In this document: piece by piece, positions 17,691 to 26,213 of the stretch
How the letters are laid out: every line of letters begins with the position of its first letter
How positions within the stretch are numbered: position 1 is the stretch's first letter
From: Zongyangia hominis
Lineage (GTDB): Bacteria > Bacillota > Clostridia > Oscillospirales > Ruminococcaceae
Reading direction: 5' to 3'
DNA length: 64,000 nucleotides
NCBI RefSeq assembly: GCF_014385095.1
Contig: NZ_JACRTC010000005.1
Coordinates: 158,075-222,074 of the forward strand
Notes under the pieces: model-generated
Databases searched by the model: none
Told to the model about the DNA's origin: nothing
The model's input: the letters and a program-made list of their open reading frames with translations, nothing else
Program-made: the position numbers and the translations under genes

Positions 17691-18005
17691 TTAATCTTCC
17701 AGCATGTGGAGGATGTCCTCTTTGGTCTGAACGCCCACGAGCCGGGCCGCTTCCTTGCCGCTGCGGAACAGGACAATGGTGGGGATACTCATAACCGAGT
17801 AGCGGGAGGCCAAATCCATCTCTTCGTCGATGTTGACTTTGCCCACAATGACGTTGGGACCAGCTTCCGCCGCCGCTTCCTCCAGAATGGGGGCCAGCAT
17901 CCGGCAGGGCGCGCACCAGGGCGCCCAAAAGTCCACGATCACCGGATGGGAGCTGAGCAGGACTTCCTTTTCAAAATTGTCTTTATCAAAATGCATGACA
18001 CTCAC
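17691..18005 (-). CDS. trxA: Thioredoxin
   Basis: The active site WAPWCAPCRMLAPIL and the cis-Pro segment MSIPTIVLF identify a thioredoxin. I chose GTG 18005 because AAGGAGG lies 8 nt upstream; this gives 104 residues, the usual size. A frame extension to 18041 has no ribosome site. No reductase gene is adjacent. Confidence 0.92.
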   Translation of the reverse strand: MSVMHFDKDNFEKEVLLSSHPVIVDFWAPWCAPCRMLAPILEEAAAEAGPNVIVGKVNIDEEMDLASRYSVMSIPTIVLFRSGKEAARLVGVQTKEDILHMLED

Positions 18006-18049
18006 AGTGAAAACCTCCTTGTAAGTAAAGAACCATCGCAACAGTATCT

Positions 18050-18079
18050 ATTATACATCAACATCCGCCATTTTTGCAA
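18050..18079 (-). promoter_or_regulatory. Promoter of trxA
   Basis: On the minus strand TTGCAA is followed 18 bp later by a perfect TATAAT, about 45 bp upstream of the start. Confidence 0.65.
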
Positions 18080-18130
18080 TATTTCATGCAGTTTACTTTC
18101 TCATCCGCCGAAAAATGCCCGGATTCTACG

Positions 18131-18158
18131 AAAAAAGCGACCGTCAACCGGCCGCTTT
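18131..18158 (-). terminator. Terminator after pyrB
   Basis: On the minus strand AAAGCGGCCG pairs with CGGTCGCTTT (one G-U pair) and is followed by a T-run, about 45 bp past the pyrB stop codon. Confidence 0.7.
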
Positions 18159-18203
18159 CCATTTCTATTCAATTCGTACCCCTAAACCCGAGAAGGTAAC
18201 GGG

Positions 18204-19268
18204 TCAGATCAGGGTACGGCCGTCGCAGTAGTCGCAGATGAGCATGTCGCCGCAATCTGTAAAGGTGCTGGGCAGGTAGCGCTCCTGCTGGGTGACACAG
18301 CGGGGGTTCTGGCATTTGGCCCGATAGGATTTCCCGAACTGGACGGGGTAGTGGTTTTTTTCGTCAAGCATATGGATGATGAGGGACATCCGGGCGTACA
18401 TGCCGTAGATGGCCTGGTCGAAGTAGATGGCCCGGCGGTCGTCGTCCACCTCCGGTTCGATTTCGTCCACCCGGGGCAGGGGATGGAGGACTTTGAGCTC
18501 CTTGCGCCCGAGGGCCATCTTTCGCTTGTCCAGGACATAGACGTTTTTCTGCCGCTCATATTCCTCGGGGGAAGAAAATCTCTCCCGCTGGATGCGGGTC
18601 ATGTAGAGCACGTCCAACAGCGGCATGGCCTCCTCTAATGTGGTGAGCTCTGTATAAGGACAGCCCGAAGCGTCCATAATATCTTTGATGTACTGGGGCA
18701 CGGTCAGTTCCGGCGTGGAAATGAGCACAAACTTGGATCGGAAATGACACATTGTTTTGATCAGAGAATGGACGGTTCGTCCGTTTTTGAGGTCCCCGCA
18801 CATCCCAATGGTCAGCCCGTGGAGATCCCCCTTGACTTCCATCAGTGTCGTCAAGTCGGTCAGCGTCTGGGTGGGGTGGAGATGTCCGCCGTCCCCCGCG
18901 TTAATGATGGGGCAATTGGAATAGAGGGACGCGGCCTTGGCAAAGCCCTCCTGGGGGTTGCGCACGGCGATGATGTCGGCGTAGCCGCTGACGATTTTGA
19001 TGGTGTCCTTCAGGTTTTCCCCTTTGGCCACCGAGGAGTTGAGGGGATTGTCAAAACCGATGGTCTGGCCGCCCAAACGGAGCATGGCCGTTTGAAAAGA
19101 CATCTGGGTGCGGGTGGAAGGCTCATAAAAAAGAGTGGCAAGAATCTTATTCTGACATGCGCCAAAATAATCACCCGGCCGCTCTCTGATTTCATGAGCA
19201 AGTTGTAGGATACTGTGCAGATCACTGAGGGAAAGATCGTCAAGATCGATAAGATGTCTGGACAACAT
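18204..19268 (-). CDS. pyrB: Aspartate carbamoyltransferase with C-terminal Cys4 zinc-finger-like tail
   Basis: This 354-residue enzyme condenses carbamoyl phosphate and aspartate in pyrimidine synthesis. The carbamoyl-phosphate motif FYEPSTRTQMSF, DGGHLHPTQTLTDL and VLHPLPRVDEI are intact. A normal catalytic chain ends near residue 305; here about 45 more residues carry CQNPRC (C-x4-C) and CDYC (C-x2-C). That is the same Cys spacing as the zinc domain of the regulatory chain PyrI, but the allosteric nucleotide-binding domain is absent. The tail may let the trimer assemble or be stabilised in a PyrI-like way (inference). No other pyr gene is nearby. Confidence 0.92.
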   Translation of the reverse strand: MLSRHLIDLDDLSLSDLHSILQLAHEIRERPGDYFGACQNKILATLFYEPSTRTQMSFQTAMLRLGGQTIGFDNPLNSSVAKGENLKDTIKIVSGYADIIAVRNPQEGFAKAASLYSNCPIINAGDGGHLHPTQTLTDLTTLMEVKGDLHGLTIGMCGDLKNGRTVHSLIKTMCHFRSKFVLISTPELTVPQYIKDIMDASGCPYTELTTLEEAMPLLDVLYMTRIQRERFSSPEEYERQKNVYVLDKRKMALGRKELKVLHPLPRVDEIEPEVDDDRRAIYFDQAIYGMYARMSLIIHMLDEKNHYPVQFGKSYRAKCQNPRCVTQQERYLPSTFTDCGDMLICDYCDGRTLI

Positions 19269-19319
19269 AAGTTCGATGACCTCCTGTGGACAAAATGACC
19301 CCTTACGGCATTTCTTCTT

Positions 19320-19348
19320 ATTTTAGCAAGGAATAAGGGAGAATACAA
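19320..19348 (-). promoter_or_regulatory. Promoter of pyrB
   Basis: On the minus strand TTGTAT is followed 17 bp later by TAAAAT, about 50 bp upstream of ATG 19268. I see no PyrR-type attenuator in this short leader. Confidence 0.5.
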
Positions 19349-19429
19349 GGACTCTCGACAAAAAAATCCGGCCGGCGGGGGGCAGGTAAATGCAGGGGAA
19401 GAACCAGGAAAATTTTTTTATTTTCCCCC

Positions 19430-19458
19430 TTGACATTTGAGATGTGAATCTCTATAAT
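19430..19458 (+). promoter_or_regulatory. Promoter of tRNA-Gln
   Basis: This is a perfect TTGACA, 17 bp, TATAAT promoter placed 24 bp before the mature 5' end of the tRNA. Confidence 0.9.
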
Positions 19459-19481
19459 ATTAAATGTTGCTGATGCGATAT

Positions 19482-19555
19482 TGCCCGATTGTGTAAGGGT
19501 AGCACGACAGACTCTGACTCTGTTTGTCTGGGTTCAAATCCTAGTCGGGCAGCCA
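19482..19555 (+). tRNA. tRNA-Gln (anticodon CTG)
   Basis: A complete cloverleaf can be drawn. Acceptor TGCCCGA pairs with TCGGGCA, the anticodon stem ACAGA/TCTGT encloses a loop with CTG at 19514-19516, and a 5-bp T-stem encloses TTCAAAT. The discriminator G is followed by an encoded CCA (19553-19555). Confidence 0.93.
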
Positions 19556-19558
19556 CCT

Positions 19559-19603
19559 AAACATCCGATGAATGGCTAAAAGCTGTTTCACCGGATGTTT
19601 TTC
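19559..19603 (+). terminator. Terminator after tRNA-Gln
   Basis: AACATCCG pairs with CGGATGTT, extended internally by TGAA-GGCT with AGCTGTTTCA, and followed by TTTTCTTATT. It starts 3 bp after the tRNA CCA. Confidence 0.75.
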
Positions 19604-19762
19604 TTATTCTATGGCCCCAACTCGTGCCCAAAGCCGGGAATGTTTCCCCGCTCTCTATGGCTTTTCCTGGGAAAACGGGGGAGGAAAGCGGTCGGAGTAC
19701 ATTGCGCAGGGGAAAAGAAACCGGTATAATGGGACTATCTTGAGGGGAGCAGGTGACAGATT

Positions 19763-22700
19763 ATGACCATTGCCGATTTGCATATCCATTCCCGCTACTC
19801 CCGGGCCACCAGCCGGGATTGCGTTCCCGAGCAGCTGGATTTTTGGGCCCGGCGCAAGGGCATCGATCTTCTGGGTACAGGGGATTTCACCCATCCTGCC
19901 TGGCGGGAGGAACTGCGGGAGAAGCTCGTCCCCGCCGGGGAGGGGCTCTACCGGCTCAAGGAGGAAGCGGTTCTCCCCGACGCGCCCGCTGGGGAAAAGG
20001 GAGGCCCTCAGTTTGTCATCACCGGGGAAATCAGCTCCATCTATAAGAAAAACGGGCGGACCCGCAAGGTCCACAGCCTGATATTGCTCCCCAGCCTGGA
20101 GGCGGCGGACGCCCTCTCCCACCGGCTGGAGGCCATCGGCAACATCCATTCGGACGGACGACCCATCCTGGGGCTCGACTGCCGGGACCTGCTGGAAATT
20201 ACGCTGGAAGCCTGTCCCGAGGCCCTCTTCATTCCCGCCCACATCTGGACGCCCCACTTTTCCCTCTTTGGGGCCTTCTCCGGCTTTGACAGCATCGAGG
20301 AGTGTTTCGAGGACCTGACGCCCTATATCCGGGCGCTGGAAACGGGGCTCTCCTCCGACCCCGCCATGAACTGGCAGATTTCCGCCCTGGACGGCTATAC
20401 CCTCGTCTCCAACTCCGACGCCCATTCCCCGGCCAAGCTGGGGAGGGAGGCCAATCTGCTCGACATCCCCCTCACCTATCCCGACCTCAAAAGGGCCGTG
20501 GAGACGGGGGAGGGCTTTGCGGGCACCATCGAGTTTTTCCCGGAGGAGGGGAAATATCACTACGACGGCCACCGTGGATGCGGGGTCTGTTTAGAGCCCG
20601 CCGAAACCGACCGGCTGGAGGGAAAATGCCCGGTGTGCGGCAGGAAGATCACGGTGGGGGTCCAGCACCGGGTGGACCAGCTCTCCGACCGGGAGGCGGG
20701 GTACCGGCCCAAAGGCGCCAAGGACTATGAAAGCCTGGTGCCGCTGCCCGAAGTCATCGCGGCCTGCTGCGGGTTCTCGGCAACAAGCGTCAAGGTCCGG
20801 GACCGGTATGAAGCCATGCTCCGGGACTTAGGGAACGAATTTGCCATCCTGCGGGAGATCTCCGTCACAGACATCGAGAGGGCGGCGGGACCGGCCATCG
20901 CCGAGGGCATTCGCCGTCTTCGGGCGGGCAAAGTTAGCCGCAGCCCCGGCTTTGACGGGGAGTACGGCACCATCGCCCTGTTAAGCCCCGAGGAACGGGA
21001 CATTTACAGCGGACAAATCTCCCTCTTCGGCGCTTCCGGCCCGGCGGCCCCGGGTGGGAAGCGGAAGCGGGCGGGCCGAAACGACGCGGGGAAAAGCGGG
21101 AAAACAAAGGGAGAAGAAACCTCCCAGCCGCCCGCCGGGCTCCTGGAAGGGCTCAACGAAGAACAATTGGCGGCCGTGACAGCCTCCGACCCCGCAGTGG
21201 CGGTCATCGCGGGGCCTGGTACGGGCAAGACCAAAACGCTGGTCTCCCGCATCGCTTACCTCGTGCAGGAGCGGGGGGTGAAACCCTCCGAGATCACCGC
21301 CGTCACTTTTACCAATAAAGCGGCCGCCGAGATGCTCGAACGGCTGGAAATCCAGTTTGGAGACAAGCGGAAGGTGGGCCGCATGCAAATCGGCACTTTC
21401 CACTCCCTCTGTCTGCACCTGCTTGACGGGGACGGCGCGCCCGTGGCGCTGCTCGACGAGAGCGCGGCGGAGGACCTGGCCGCCCAGGTCCTCCGGGAGG
21501 AAGGGCTGCGCCTCTCTCCGCGCAAATTCCTTGAGGAGGTGTCCCGCCGCAAAGCGGGGGTGGAGGACAGTCTCCCGGCAGGGGCGCTGGAACGCTATCG
21601 GGAGCTGACGGCCCAGGCGGGGGCGCTGGACTTTGACGACCTACTCATCCAAGCGCTGGAACAGAAGCTCCCCCAAAAGAAGGCGAAGGCCTTTTCCTAT
21701 CTGCTGGTGGATGAATTTCAGGACGTGAGCCCTTTGCAGTATGAGCTGGTGCGCGCCTGGAACGCGGGGGGAAAGAGCCTCTTTGTCATCGGCGACCCGG
21801 ACCAGTCCATCTACGGCTTCCGGGGGGCGGACGCCCGCTGCTTTGCGCGGCTGGCGGATGACATGCCGGGGCTTCGCACCATCCATCTCAAAACAAACTA
21901 CCGCTCCACGCCGCCCATCATCTCCTGCGCCCTGGCGGCCATCGCCGGGGAGGACGGGAAGGAGCGCCCCCTCACGCCCCACCGGACGGACGGCGCACCG
22001 GTGCGCCTCGTCACGGCGGAGAGCGCCCTAGCCGAGGGCATCTTTGTGGCCAAGGAAATCGGGAGGATGGTGGGCGGCGTGGACATGCTGGAAGCCCAGG
22101 CATCATCCGGGCGGGGAGAGGGCGGGCCGGTGCGCTCCTTTGACGACATCGCGGTGCTCTACCGCACCCACCACGAGGCGAGGCTCCTGGAAAAGTGCCT
22201 GCGCCAAGAGAGCATCCCCTATGTCGTCCACGGCCGGGAGGACTTTCTCACCGACGAGAAGGTGCGGGGGACGGCGGCGTTTTTCCGCGCGCTTTTGCGG
22301 CCCGGCGACGGCCTCTCCCTCCAACAAAGCCTCAGCCTCCTTTGGAACTGTCCCGCGGACTTGGCCCAGAGCGCGGGGGCGTGGTGGAAAGAGCATGGCC
22401 AGGGGATGGAGGAAGGCATCGACGCCCTGCTGGCGGCTTTTGAAAACGCTGGACATCTGCGGCAGTGGGGGGCTCTCACCCGGGAATTTTTCCCCCGGTG
22501 CGCCAAGGAAAGCCCCTACAAGCTCCTGGAGGATTTCCGTTTGGCCTGTGGTCTCAACGATCATCCGCCACTGGAAAAGCTCACGCACATGGCGGTTTTT
22601 GATAAAAAGATGACGGAGTTTTTGGACAATTTGGCCCTGGGGACGGAGGGGGATCTCAGACGGGCGGCGCAAAAATCCTACCAAAGCGGCGCGGTGCGGC

Positions 22701-22984
22701 TAATGACCCTCCATGGGGCCAAGGGCCTGGAATTTCCGGTGGTATTCCTTTGGGGGGTGAATAAAGGCTCTCTGCCTCTCGTTTCCTCCCGCCACCCCAC
22801 CGACCCCGCGGAGGAGCGGCGACTCTTTTACGTGGGCCTCACCCGGGCCAAGGAGGAGTTAATTATAATGACCTCTTCCGAGCCCTCCCCGTTCCTTGCC
22901 GCGCTGCCCCGGGAGCATCTGCAAGCATCCATGACCCATGTCAGAAAAGCGCAGGAAGCAAAGCAGATGAGCCTGTTTGACTGA
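19763..22984 (+). CDS. Endonuclease Q (PHP)-UvrD helicase fusion
   Basis: This 1073-residue protein joins two DNA-repair modules. Residues about 1-420 form an EndoQ-type PHP nuclease: ADLHIHSRYS, LLGTGDFTHP, HIWTPHFSLFG, SNSDAHSP, and a Cys4 site (CGVC and CPVCGRK). EndoQ nicks DNA 5' of deaminated bases. After a charged linker, residues about 450-1073 form a UvrD/PcrA SF1 helicase with Walker A AGPGTGKTKTLVSR (about 485), DEFQDVSPLQ, GDPDQSIYGFRGAD, MTLHGAKGLEFPVVFLWG and LFYVGLTRAKEELI. The helicase could unwind from the nick made by the nuclease (inference). Confidence 0.9.
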   Translation: MTIADLHIHSRYSRATSRDCVPEQLDFWARRKGIDLLGTGDFTHPAWREELREKLVPAGEGLYRLKEEAVLPDAPAGEKGGPQFVITGEISSIYKKNGRTRKVHSLILLPSLEAADALSHRLEAIGNIHSDGRPILGLDCRDLLEITLEACPEALFIPAHIWTPHFSLFGAFSGFDSIEECFEDLTPYIRALETGLSSDPAMNWQISALDGYTLVSNSDAHSPAKLGREANLLDIPLTYPDLKRAVETGEGFAGTIEFFPEEGKYHYDGHRGCGVCLEPAETDRLEGKCPVCGRKITVGVQHRVDQLSDREAGYRPKGAKDYESLVPLPEVIAACCGFSATSVKVRDRYEAMLRDLGNEFAILREISVTDIERAAGPAIAEGIRRLRAGKVSRSPGFDGEYGTIALLSPEERDIYSGQISLFGASGPAAPGGKRKRAGRNDAGKSGKTKGEETSQPPAGLLEGLNEEQLAAVTASDPAVAVIAGPGTGKTKTLVSRIAYLVQERGVKPSEITAVTFTNKAAAEMLERLEIQFGDKRKVGRMQIGTFHSLCLHLLDGDGAPVALLDESAAEDLAAQVLREEGLRLSPRKFLEEVSRRKAGVEDSLPAGALERYRELTAQAGALDFDDLLIQALEQKLPQKKAKAFSYLLVDEFQDVSPLQYELVRAWNAGGKSLFVIGDPDQSIYGFRGADARCFARLADDMPGLRTIHLKTNYRSTPPIISCALAAIAGEDGKERPLTPHRTDGAPVRLVTAESALAEGIFVAKEIGRMVGGVDMLEAQASSGRGEGGPVRSFDDIAVLYRTHHEARLLEKCLRQESIPYVVHGREDFLTDEKVRGTAAFFRALLRPGDGLSLQQSLSLLWNCPADLAQSAGAWWKEHGQGMEEGIDALLAAFENAGHLRQWGALTREFFPRCAKESPYKLLEDFRLACGLNDHPPLEKLTHMAVFDKKMTEFLDNLALGTEGDLRRAAQKSYQSGAVRLMTLHGAKGLEFPVVFLWGVNKGSLPLVSSRHPTDPAEERRLFYVGLTRAKEELIIMTSSEPSPFLAALPREHLQASMTHVRKAQEAKQMSLFD

Positions 22985-23036
22985 CATACATCGGCAAAAC
23001 GGGACTGTTTCGGCAAGATAAGCCTTGTTTCGCTTA

Positions 23037-23065
23037 TCGACAATGGGGATTTGACATGATAAAAT
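23037..23065 (+). promoter_or_regulatory. Putative promoter of deoC
   Basis: TCGACA is followed 17 bp later by TAAAAT, about 80 bp upstream of the deoC start. One mismatch occurs in each box. Confidence 0.5.
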
Positions 23066-23145
23066 AACATAGAAGGCGCTCTCCCCATGGAACAGTGGGG
23101 AGATCAGTTCCGGGAGCATTAGCCCCACAGAAAAGGAGATAGAAG

Positions 23146-23817
23146 ATGGACATTCAAAAAATCTTATCGATGGTGGACCACACCCTGCTTTCGCAGACGG
23201 CCACCCGCCAGGAAATATTCGCGCTGTGCGACGACGGCATCCGCTATCACACGGCAAGCGTTTGCATCCCGCCTTGTTATGTCAAGGACGCCAAGGAATA
23301 TGTGGCGGGCAAACTCGCCATCTGTACCGTCATTGGGTTCCCCAACGGCTATATGACGACAGCCGCCAAGGTTGCGGAGACTAAGGACGCGGTGCAAAAC
23401 GGCGCCGATGAGATTGACATGGTCATCAATATCGGTATGCTCCGGGACCGCCGCTATGATGAGGTTCTGGCTGAAATCCGGGCCATCAAGGAAGCCTGCG
23501 GCGGAAGGCTCCTCAAGGTCATCATCGAGACCTGCCTGCTCACTGAGGAGGAAAAGATCAAGATGTGCGAGATCGTCACCGCTGCGGGGGCCGATTATAT
23601 CAAGACCTCCACCGGATTTTCCACCGGCGGCGCTACCCGGGAGGATGTGGCTCTCTTTAAGGCTCATGTGGGGCCGGAGGTGAAGATCAAGGCGGCCGGC
23701 GGCATCGCCAGCCTCCAAGACGCCCAGGACTTCGTCGAGTTGGGAGCCAGCCGCCTGGGGACCAGCCGGGTGGTCAAGATCGTCAAGCAGGAGGAGAGCG
23801 CGCCGGACACCTATTGA
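23146..23817 (+). CDS. deoC: Deoxyribose-phosphate aldolase
   Basis: This 223-residue class I aldolase splits 2-deoxyribose 5-phosphate to glyceraldehyde 3-phosphate and acetaldehyde. The Schiff-base lysine segment [15 protein letters not shown] and the second lysine segment [10 protein letters not shown] are intact, as is [11 protein letters not shown]. It starts at ATG 23146 behind AAAAGGAG. It has its own promoter and terminator, with no other deo gene nearby. Confidence 0.95.
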   Translation: MDIQKILSMVDHTLLSQTATRQEIFALCDDGIRYHTASVCIPPCYVKDAKEYVAGKLAICTVIGFPNGYMTTAAKVAETKDAVQNGADEIDMVINIGMLRDRRYDEVLAEIRAIKEACGGRLLKVIIETCLLTEEEKIKMCEIVTAAGADYIKTSTGFSTGGATREDVALFKAHVGPEVKIKAAGGIASLQDAQDFVELGASRLGTSRVVKIVKQEESAPDTY

Positions 23818-23837
23818 TACCACGGTTAAATCAAACA

Positions 23838-23865
23838 AGCCGCTTCAAACGAAGCGGCTGTTTTT
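23838..23865 (+). terminator. Terminator after deoC
   Basis: AGCCGCTTC, loop AAAC, GAAGCGGCT is followed by GTTTTTG, 20 bp past the stop. Confidence 0.85.
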
Positions 23866-24015
23866 GTGTGTGATAGCGAAAACAGATGCGCCGGCATATC
23901 GCTGCCGATCGGCTGATGGGATCACTTTGTCAGCCGCGGGCGCGCAGCTTTCGATCAAGGAAAAGCGCCAAGAGAAGGCATGCAGGATACGACCACTCGT
24001 AGACGCCGTTAAATA

Positions 24016-24051
24016 AAAAAACAACCCGTCCATTTGAACGGGTTGTTTTTT
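24016..24051 (-). terminator. Terminator after tRNA-Val
   Basis: AACAACCCGT and its complement form a 10-bp stem flanked by A/T runs. On the minus strand it follows the tRNA 3' end by a few bases. Confidence 0.8.
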
Positions 24052-24055
24052 TATT

Positions 24056-24132
24056 TGGTGGAGACAGGGGGACTCGAACCCTCGACTTCTTGCGTGTGAA
24101 GCAAGCACTCTAACCAGCTGAGCTATGCCTCC
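24056..24132 (-). tRNA. tRNA-Val (anticodon CAC)
   Basis: On the minus strand acceptor GGAGGCA pairs with TGTCTCC (one G-U pair). Anticodon stem CTTGC/GCAAG encloses TTCACAC, giving CAC (plus-strand 24096-24098), and the T-loop is GTTCGAGTC. CCA is encoded (24056-24058). Confidence 0.93.
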
Positions 24133-24145
24133 GAATGCAAAAAAT

Positions 24146-24174
24146 ATTATAGCAGATTTTGGGATGGTTGTCCA
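24146..24174 (-). promoter_or_regulatory. Promoter of tRNA-Val
   Basis: On the minus strand TGGACA is followed 17 bp later by TATAAT, 13 bp before the tRNA 5' end. Confidence 0.8.
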
Positions 24175-24244
24175 CCCCTTTTTTCTAAGGGAGGGGGAGA
24201 AAAGACACAAGCGTCCCGGATAACGGAAGGGAACTCTCTCGATT

Positions 24245-24260
24245 ATGACAAATTAGTCAT
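24245..24260. promoter_or_regulatory. Dyad operator TGAC-N6-GTCA upstream of the response regulator
   Basis: ATGAC and GTCAT flank six A/T bases. The dyad lies just upstream of a TATAAT at 24282-24287, around the expected -35 position. The same dyad recurs before the ABC genes at 26166-26181, so both are likely sites for the response regulator at 24323. Confidence 0.6.
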
Positions 24261-24281
24261 GCAAACACCGCCGGGATACAG

Positions 24282-24287
24282 TATAAT
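24282..24287 (+). promoter_or_regulatory. -10 box of the regulator-kinase operon
   Basis: A perfect TATAAT lies 36 bp upstream of the start codon. No good -35 hexamer is present; the dyad at 24245-24260 occupies that zone, as in activator-dependent promoters. Confidence 0.55.
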
Positions 24288-24322
24288 AAGGACAGTATTT
24301 TCGGGGAAGGAAGGCAAACGCC

Positions 24323-25009
24323 ATGCGTATTCTGCTTGTGGAAGACGACCGGATCATTGCGTCCGGTTTAGAATATTCGCTGACGGAGGAAGGCTATGAA
24401 ACCGTGGTCTGCGGCAATGTCCGCTCGGCCAAAGAGAAAATAGAAAATGAGCGATTTGATCTGTGCCTGTTGGATCTGACGTTGCCCGACGGCAGCGGCT
24501 ATGAGGTGTGCCGGCTGGTCAAAGAGCAGGGCGACATTCCGGTGGTCTTTCTTACCGCCTGCGACGACGAAGTCAATGTGGTCATGGGGCTGGACATGGG
24601 CGCCGACGACTATGTGACCAAGCCCTTCCGCATCCGGGAGCTGATGTCCCGCATCAAGTCGGTGCTGCGCCGGTACGGGAAGTCGGAGTCGGCCAAATCG
24701 GTGTTTGCCTTCGGTCCTGTCCGGTTGAACACCTTGGAGGCGAAGGTTTACAAAGACGACCGGGAGATCCCACTCACCGCGCTGGAATACCGGCTGCTGC
24801 TCACCTTTGCCGCCAATGAAGGGCAGGTGCTCTCCCGGGGGCAGCTGTTGGAGGGCATTTGGGACGTGGCCGGGGACTTTGTCAACGACAATACCCTCAC
24901 CGTCTACATCAAACGGCTGCGGGACAAGCTGGAAGACAACCCGCAGGAGCCGGCGCTTATCAAGACCGTCCGGGGCCTGGGTTATAAGTTGGAGGGGGAA
25001 AAGACGTGA
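24323..25009 (+). CDS. OmpR-family response regulator
   Basis: This 228-residue protein has a receiver domain with the acidic pair EDD near the N-terminus, the phosphoacceptor Asp in CLLDLTLPDGSG (about residue 51) and the Lys in DDYVTKPF. A winged-helix domain ends in NTLTVYIKRLRDKLEDNP and VRGLGYKLEG. It overlaps the kinase gene by 4 bp. The genes downstream encode an ABC exporter, so it is likely a BceR/VanR-like envelope-stress regulator; the inducer is unknown. Confidence 0.92.
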   Translation: MRILLVEDDRIIASGLEYSLTEEGYETVVCGNVRSAKEKIENERFDLCLLDLTLPDGSGYEVCRLVKEQGDIPVVFLTACDDEVNVVMGLDMGADDYVTKPFRIRELMSRIKSVLRRYGKSESAKSVFAFGPVRLNTLEAKVYKDDREIPLTALEYRLLLTFAANEGQVLSRGQLLEGIWDVAGDFVNDNTLTVYIKRLRDKLEDNPQEPALIKTVRGLGYKLEGEKT

Positions 25010-26010
25010 TGCTGAGAAATCGAGAAATTGGCCGGTTTGTCCTGCTGTTTGTGTTCCTTGCCACCGCCGGGACGGCCATCGTGTGCACGATCAGTCCCGC
25101 CGCCGGCGCCGTAGCCGGTGGGATGGCGGCGGTCCTCTTACTGACGGCGCTGCTCTTCACCCGGTGGCGGTACCGGGAAATTTCCCGCCTGAGCGAGTAT
25201 CTCCAAGGTATCTGCGCCGGCCAAGACTCCTTGGACATTCGGGACAGCGCCGAGGGGGAACTGAGCATCCTCAAAAGCGACATCTACAAGATGGCGCTGA
25301 TGCTTACCGAGAAGACCCAGCTGCTCACCAAGGACAAACGGTACCTGGCCGAGGCGCTATCGGATATCTCCCACCAGCTCAAAACGCCCCTGACCTCCAT
25401 GATGGTGATGACCGACCTGCTCAGCGAGCGGACCCTGACACCGGAAAAGCGGATGGAGTTTACCGACAATATCCGCACTCAGCTGGAGCGGATTGAATGG
25501 CTGGTCACCTCCCTGCTCAAACTATCCAAGATCGACGCGGGCGCCATCGAGTTTAAGGAGCAGCACGTCCAGGTCAAGGACCTCATCAACCGGATGATTT
25601 TCACCATGAGTATTCCGGTGGAATTGCGGGAAATTGAGCTCAAAACCAACGTACCGGAGGACGTTTATCTTGTCTGCGACCTGCACTGGACGGCGGAGGC
25701 CCTCATCAACATCTTCAAAAACTGTGTGGAGCACAGCCGACCCGGCGGCCACATCGGCGTGGACGCGGTGGAAAACCCCATCTACACCCAAATCCGCATC
25801 TGGGATGACGGGGAGGGCATCGACAAGGAGGATCTGCCCCATATCTTTGAACGGTTTTACCGGGGTAAAAACGCCAGCGACGAGAGCGTGGGAATCGGAC
25901 TCGCCATGGCCAGGAGCATCTTCGTCTCCCAGCATGGCAATGTGCAGGTAAAAAGCCAGCCGGGGCTGGGGACCTGCTTTACCATCCGCATGTATAAACA
26001 GGTGATCTAA
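25006..26010 (+). CDS. Sensor histidine kinase, short-loop type
   Basis: This 334-residue kinase has two adjacent membrane helices (about 11-29 and 32-52) with almost no extracytoplasmic loop, as in intramembrane-sensing kinases that read the state of an ABC transporter. The HisKA box is LSDISHQLKTPLTSMMVM, and the ATPase has NIFKNCVEHS, IRIWDDGEGI and SVGIGLAMARSI. It is coupled to the response regulator by a 4-bp overlap. Confidence 0.9.
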   Translation: MMLRNREIGRFVLLFVFLATAGTAIVCTISPAAGAVAGGMAAVLLLTALLFTRWRYREISRLSEYLQGICAGQDSLDIRDSAEGELSILKSDIYKMALMLTEKTQLLTKDKRYLAEALSDISHQLKTPLTSMMVMTDLLSERTLTPEKRMEFTDNIRTQLERIEWLVTSLLKLSKIDAGAIEFKEQHVQVKDLINRMIFTMSIPVELREIELKTNVPEDVYLVCDLHWTAEALINIFKNCVEHSRPGGHIGVDAVENPIYTQIRIWDDGEGIDKEDLPHIFERFYRGKNASDESVGIGLAMARSIFVSQHGNVQVKSQPGLGTCFTIRMYKQVI

Positions 26011-26160
26011 CTGCTGCCGGACCGGAGAAGCCCTCGGTCCGGCAGAGCTCATTTGAGAGCGGGGCGGCCAATGCGTAAACAGCCTGTAGCCGCTCATGCG
26101 CATTCGCGTAATGCGCCCCGCCCCGACGCGCGAAAGGCGCGCAGGCTATTATTTCCTATT
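26011..26160. other. Structured intergenic element after the kinase gene
   Basis: A hairpin CTGCCGGACCG/CGGTCCGGCAG (26014-26045) follows the stop. It is followed by nested complementary arms: GCGGGGCG (26059-26066) with CGCCCCGC (26114-26121), CGCATT/AATGCG, GCGCG/CGCGC, and AGCCTG with CAGGCT. The first hairpin probably ends the kinase transcript; the rest resembles a palindromic repeat element of unknown type. Confidence 0.5.
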
Positions 26161-26165
26161 TCTTT

Positions 26166-26181
26166 GTGACAAAATTGTCAC
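26166..26181. promoter_or_regulatory. Dyad operator GTGAC-N6-GTCAC upstream of the ABC genes
   Basis: This is a perfect dyad. GTCA recurs at 26177, 26188 and 26199, exactly 11 bp apart, that is once per helical turn, upstream of a TATGAT at 26214-26219. This fits cooperative binding of an OmpR-type regulator. Confidence 0.6.
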
Positions 26182-26213
26182 GGGAAAGTCACCGGAGTGT
26201 CATCCGCCCCTTT

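Noticed and set aside
24056..24132. tRNA-His reading of the minus-strand tRNA
   Set aside because: The plus strand shows GTG, but on the coding strand the anticodon loop TTCACAC gives CAC, which is Val.
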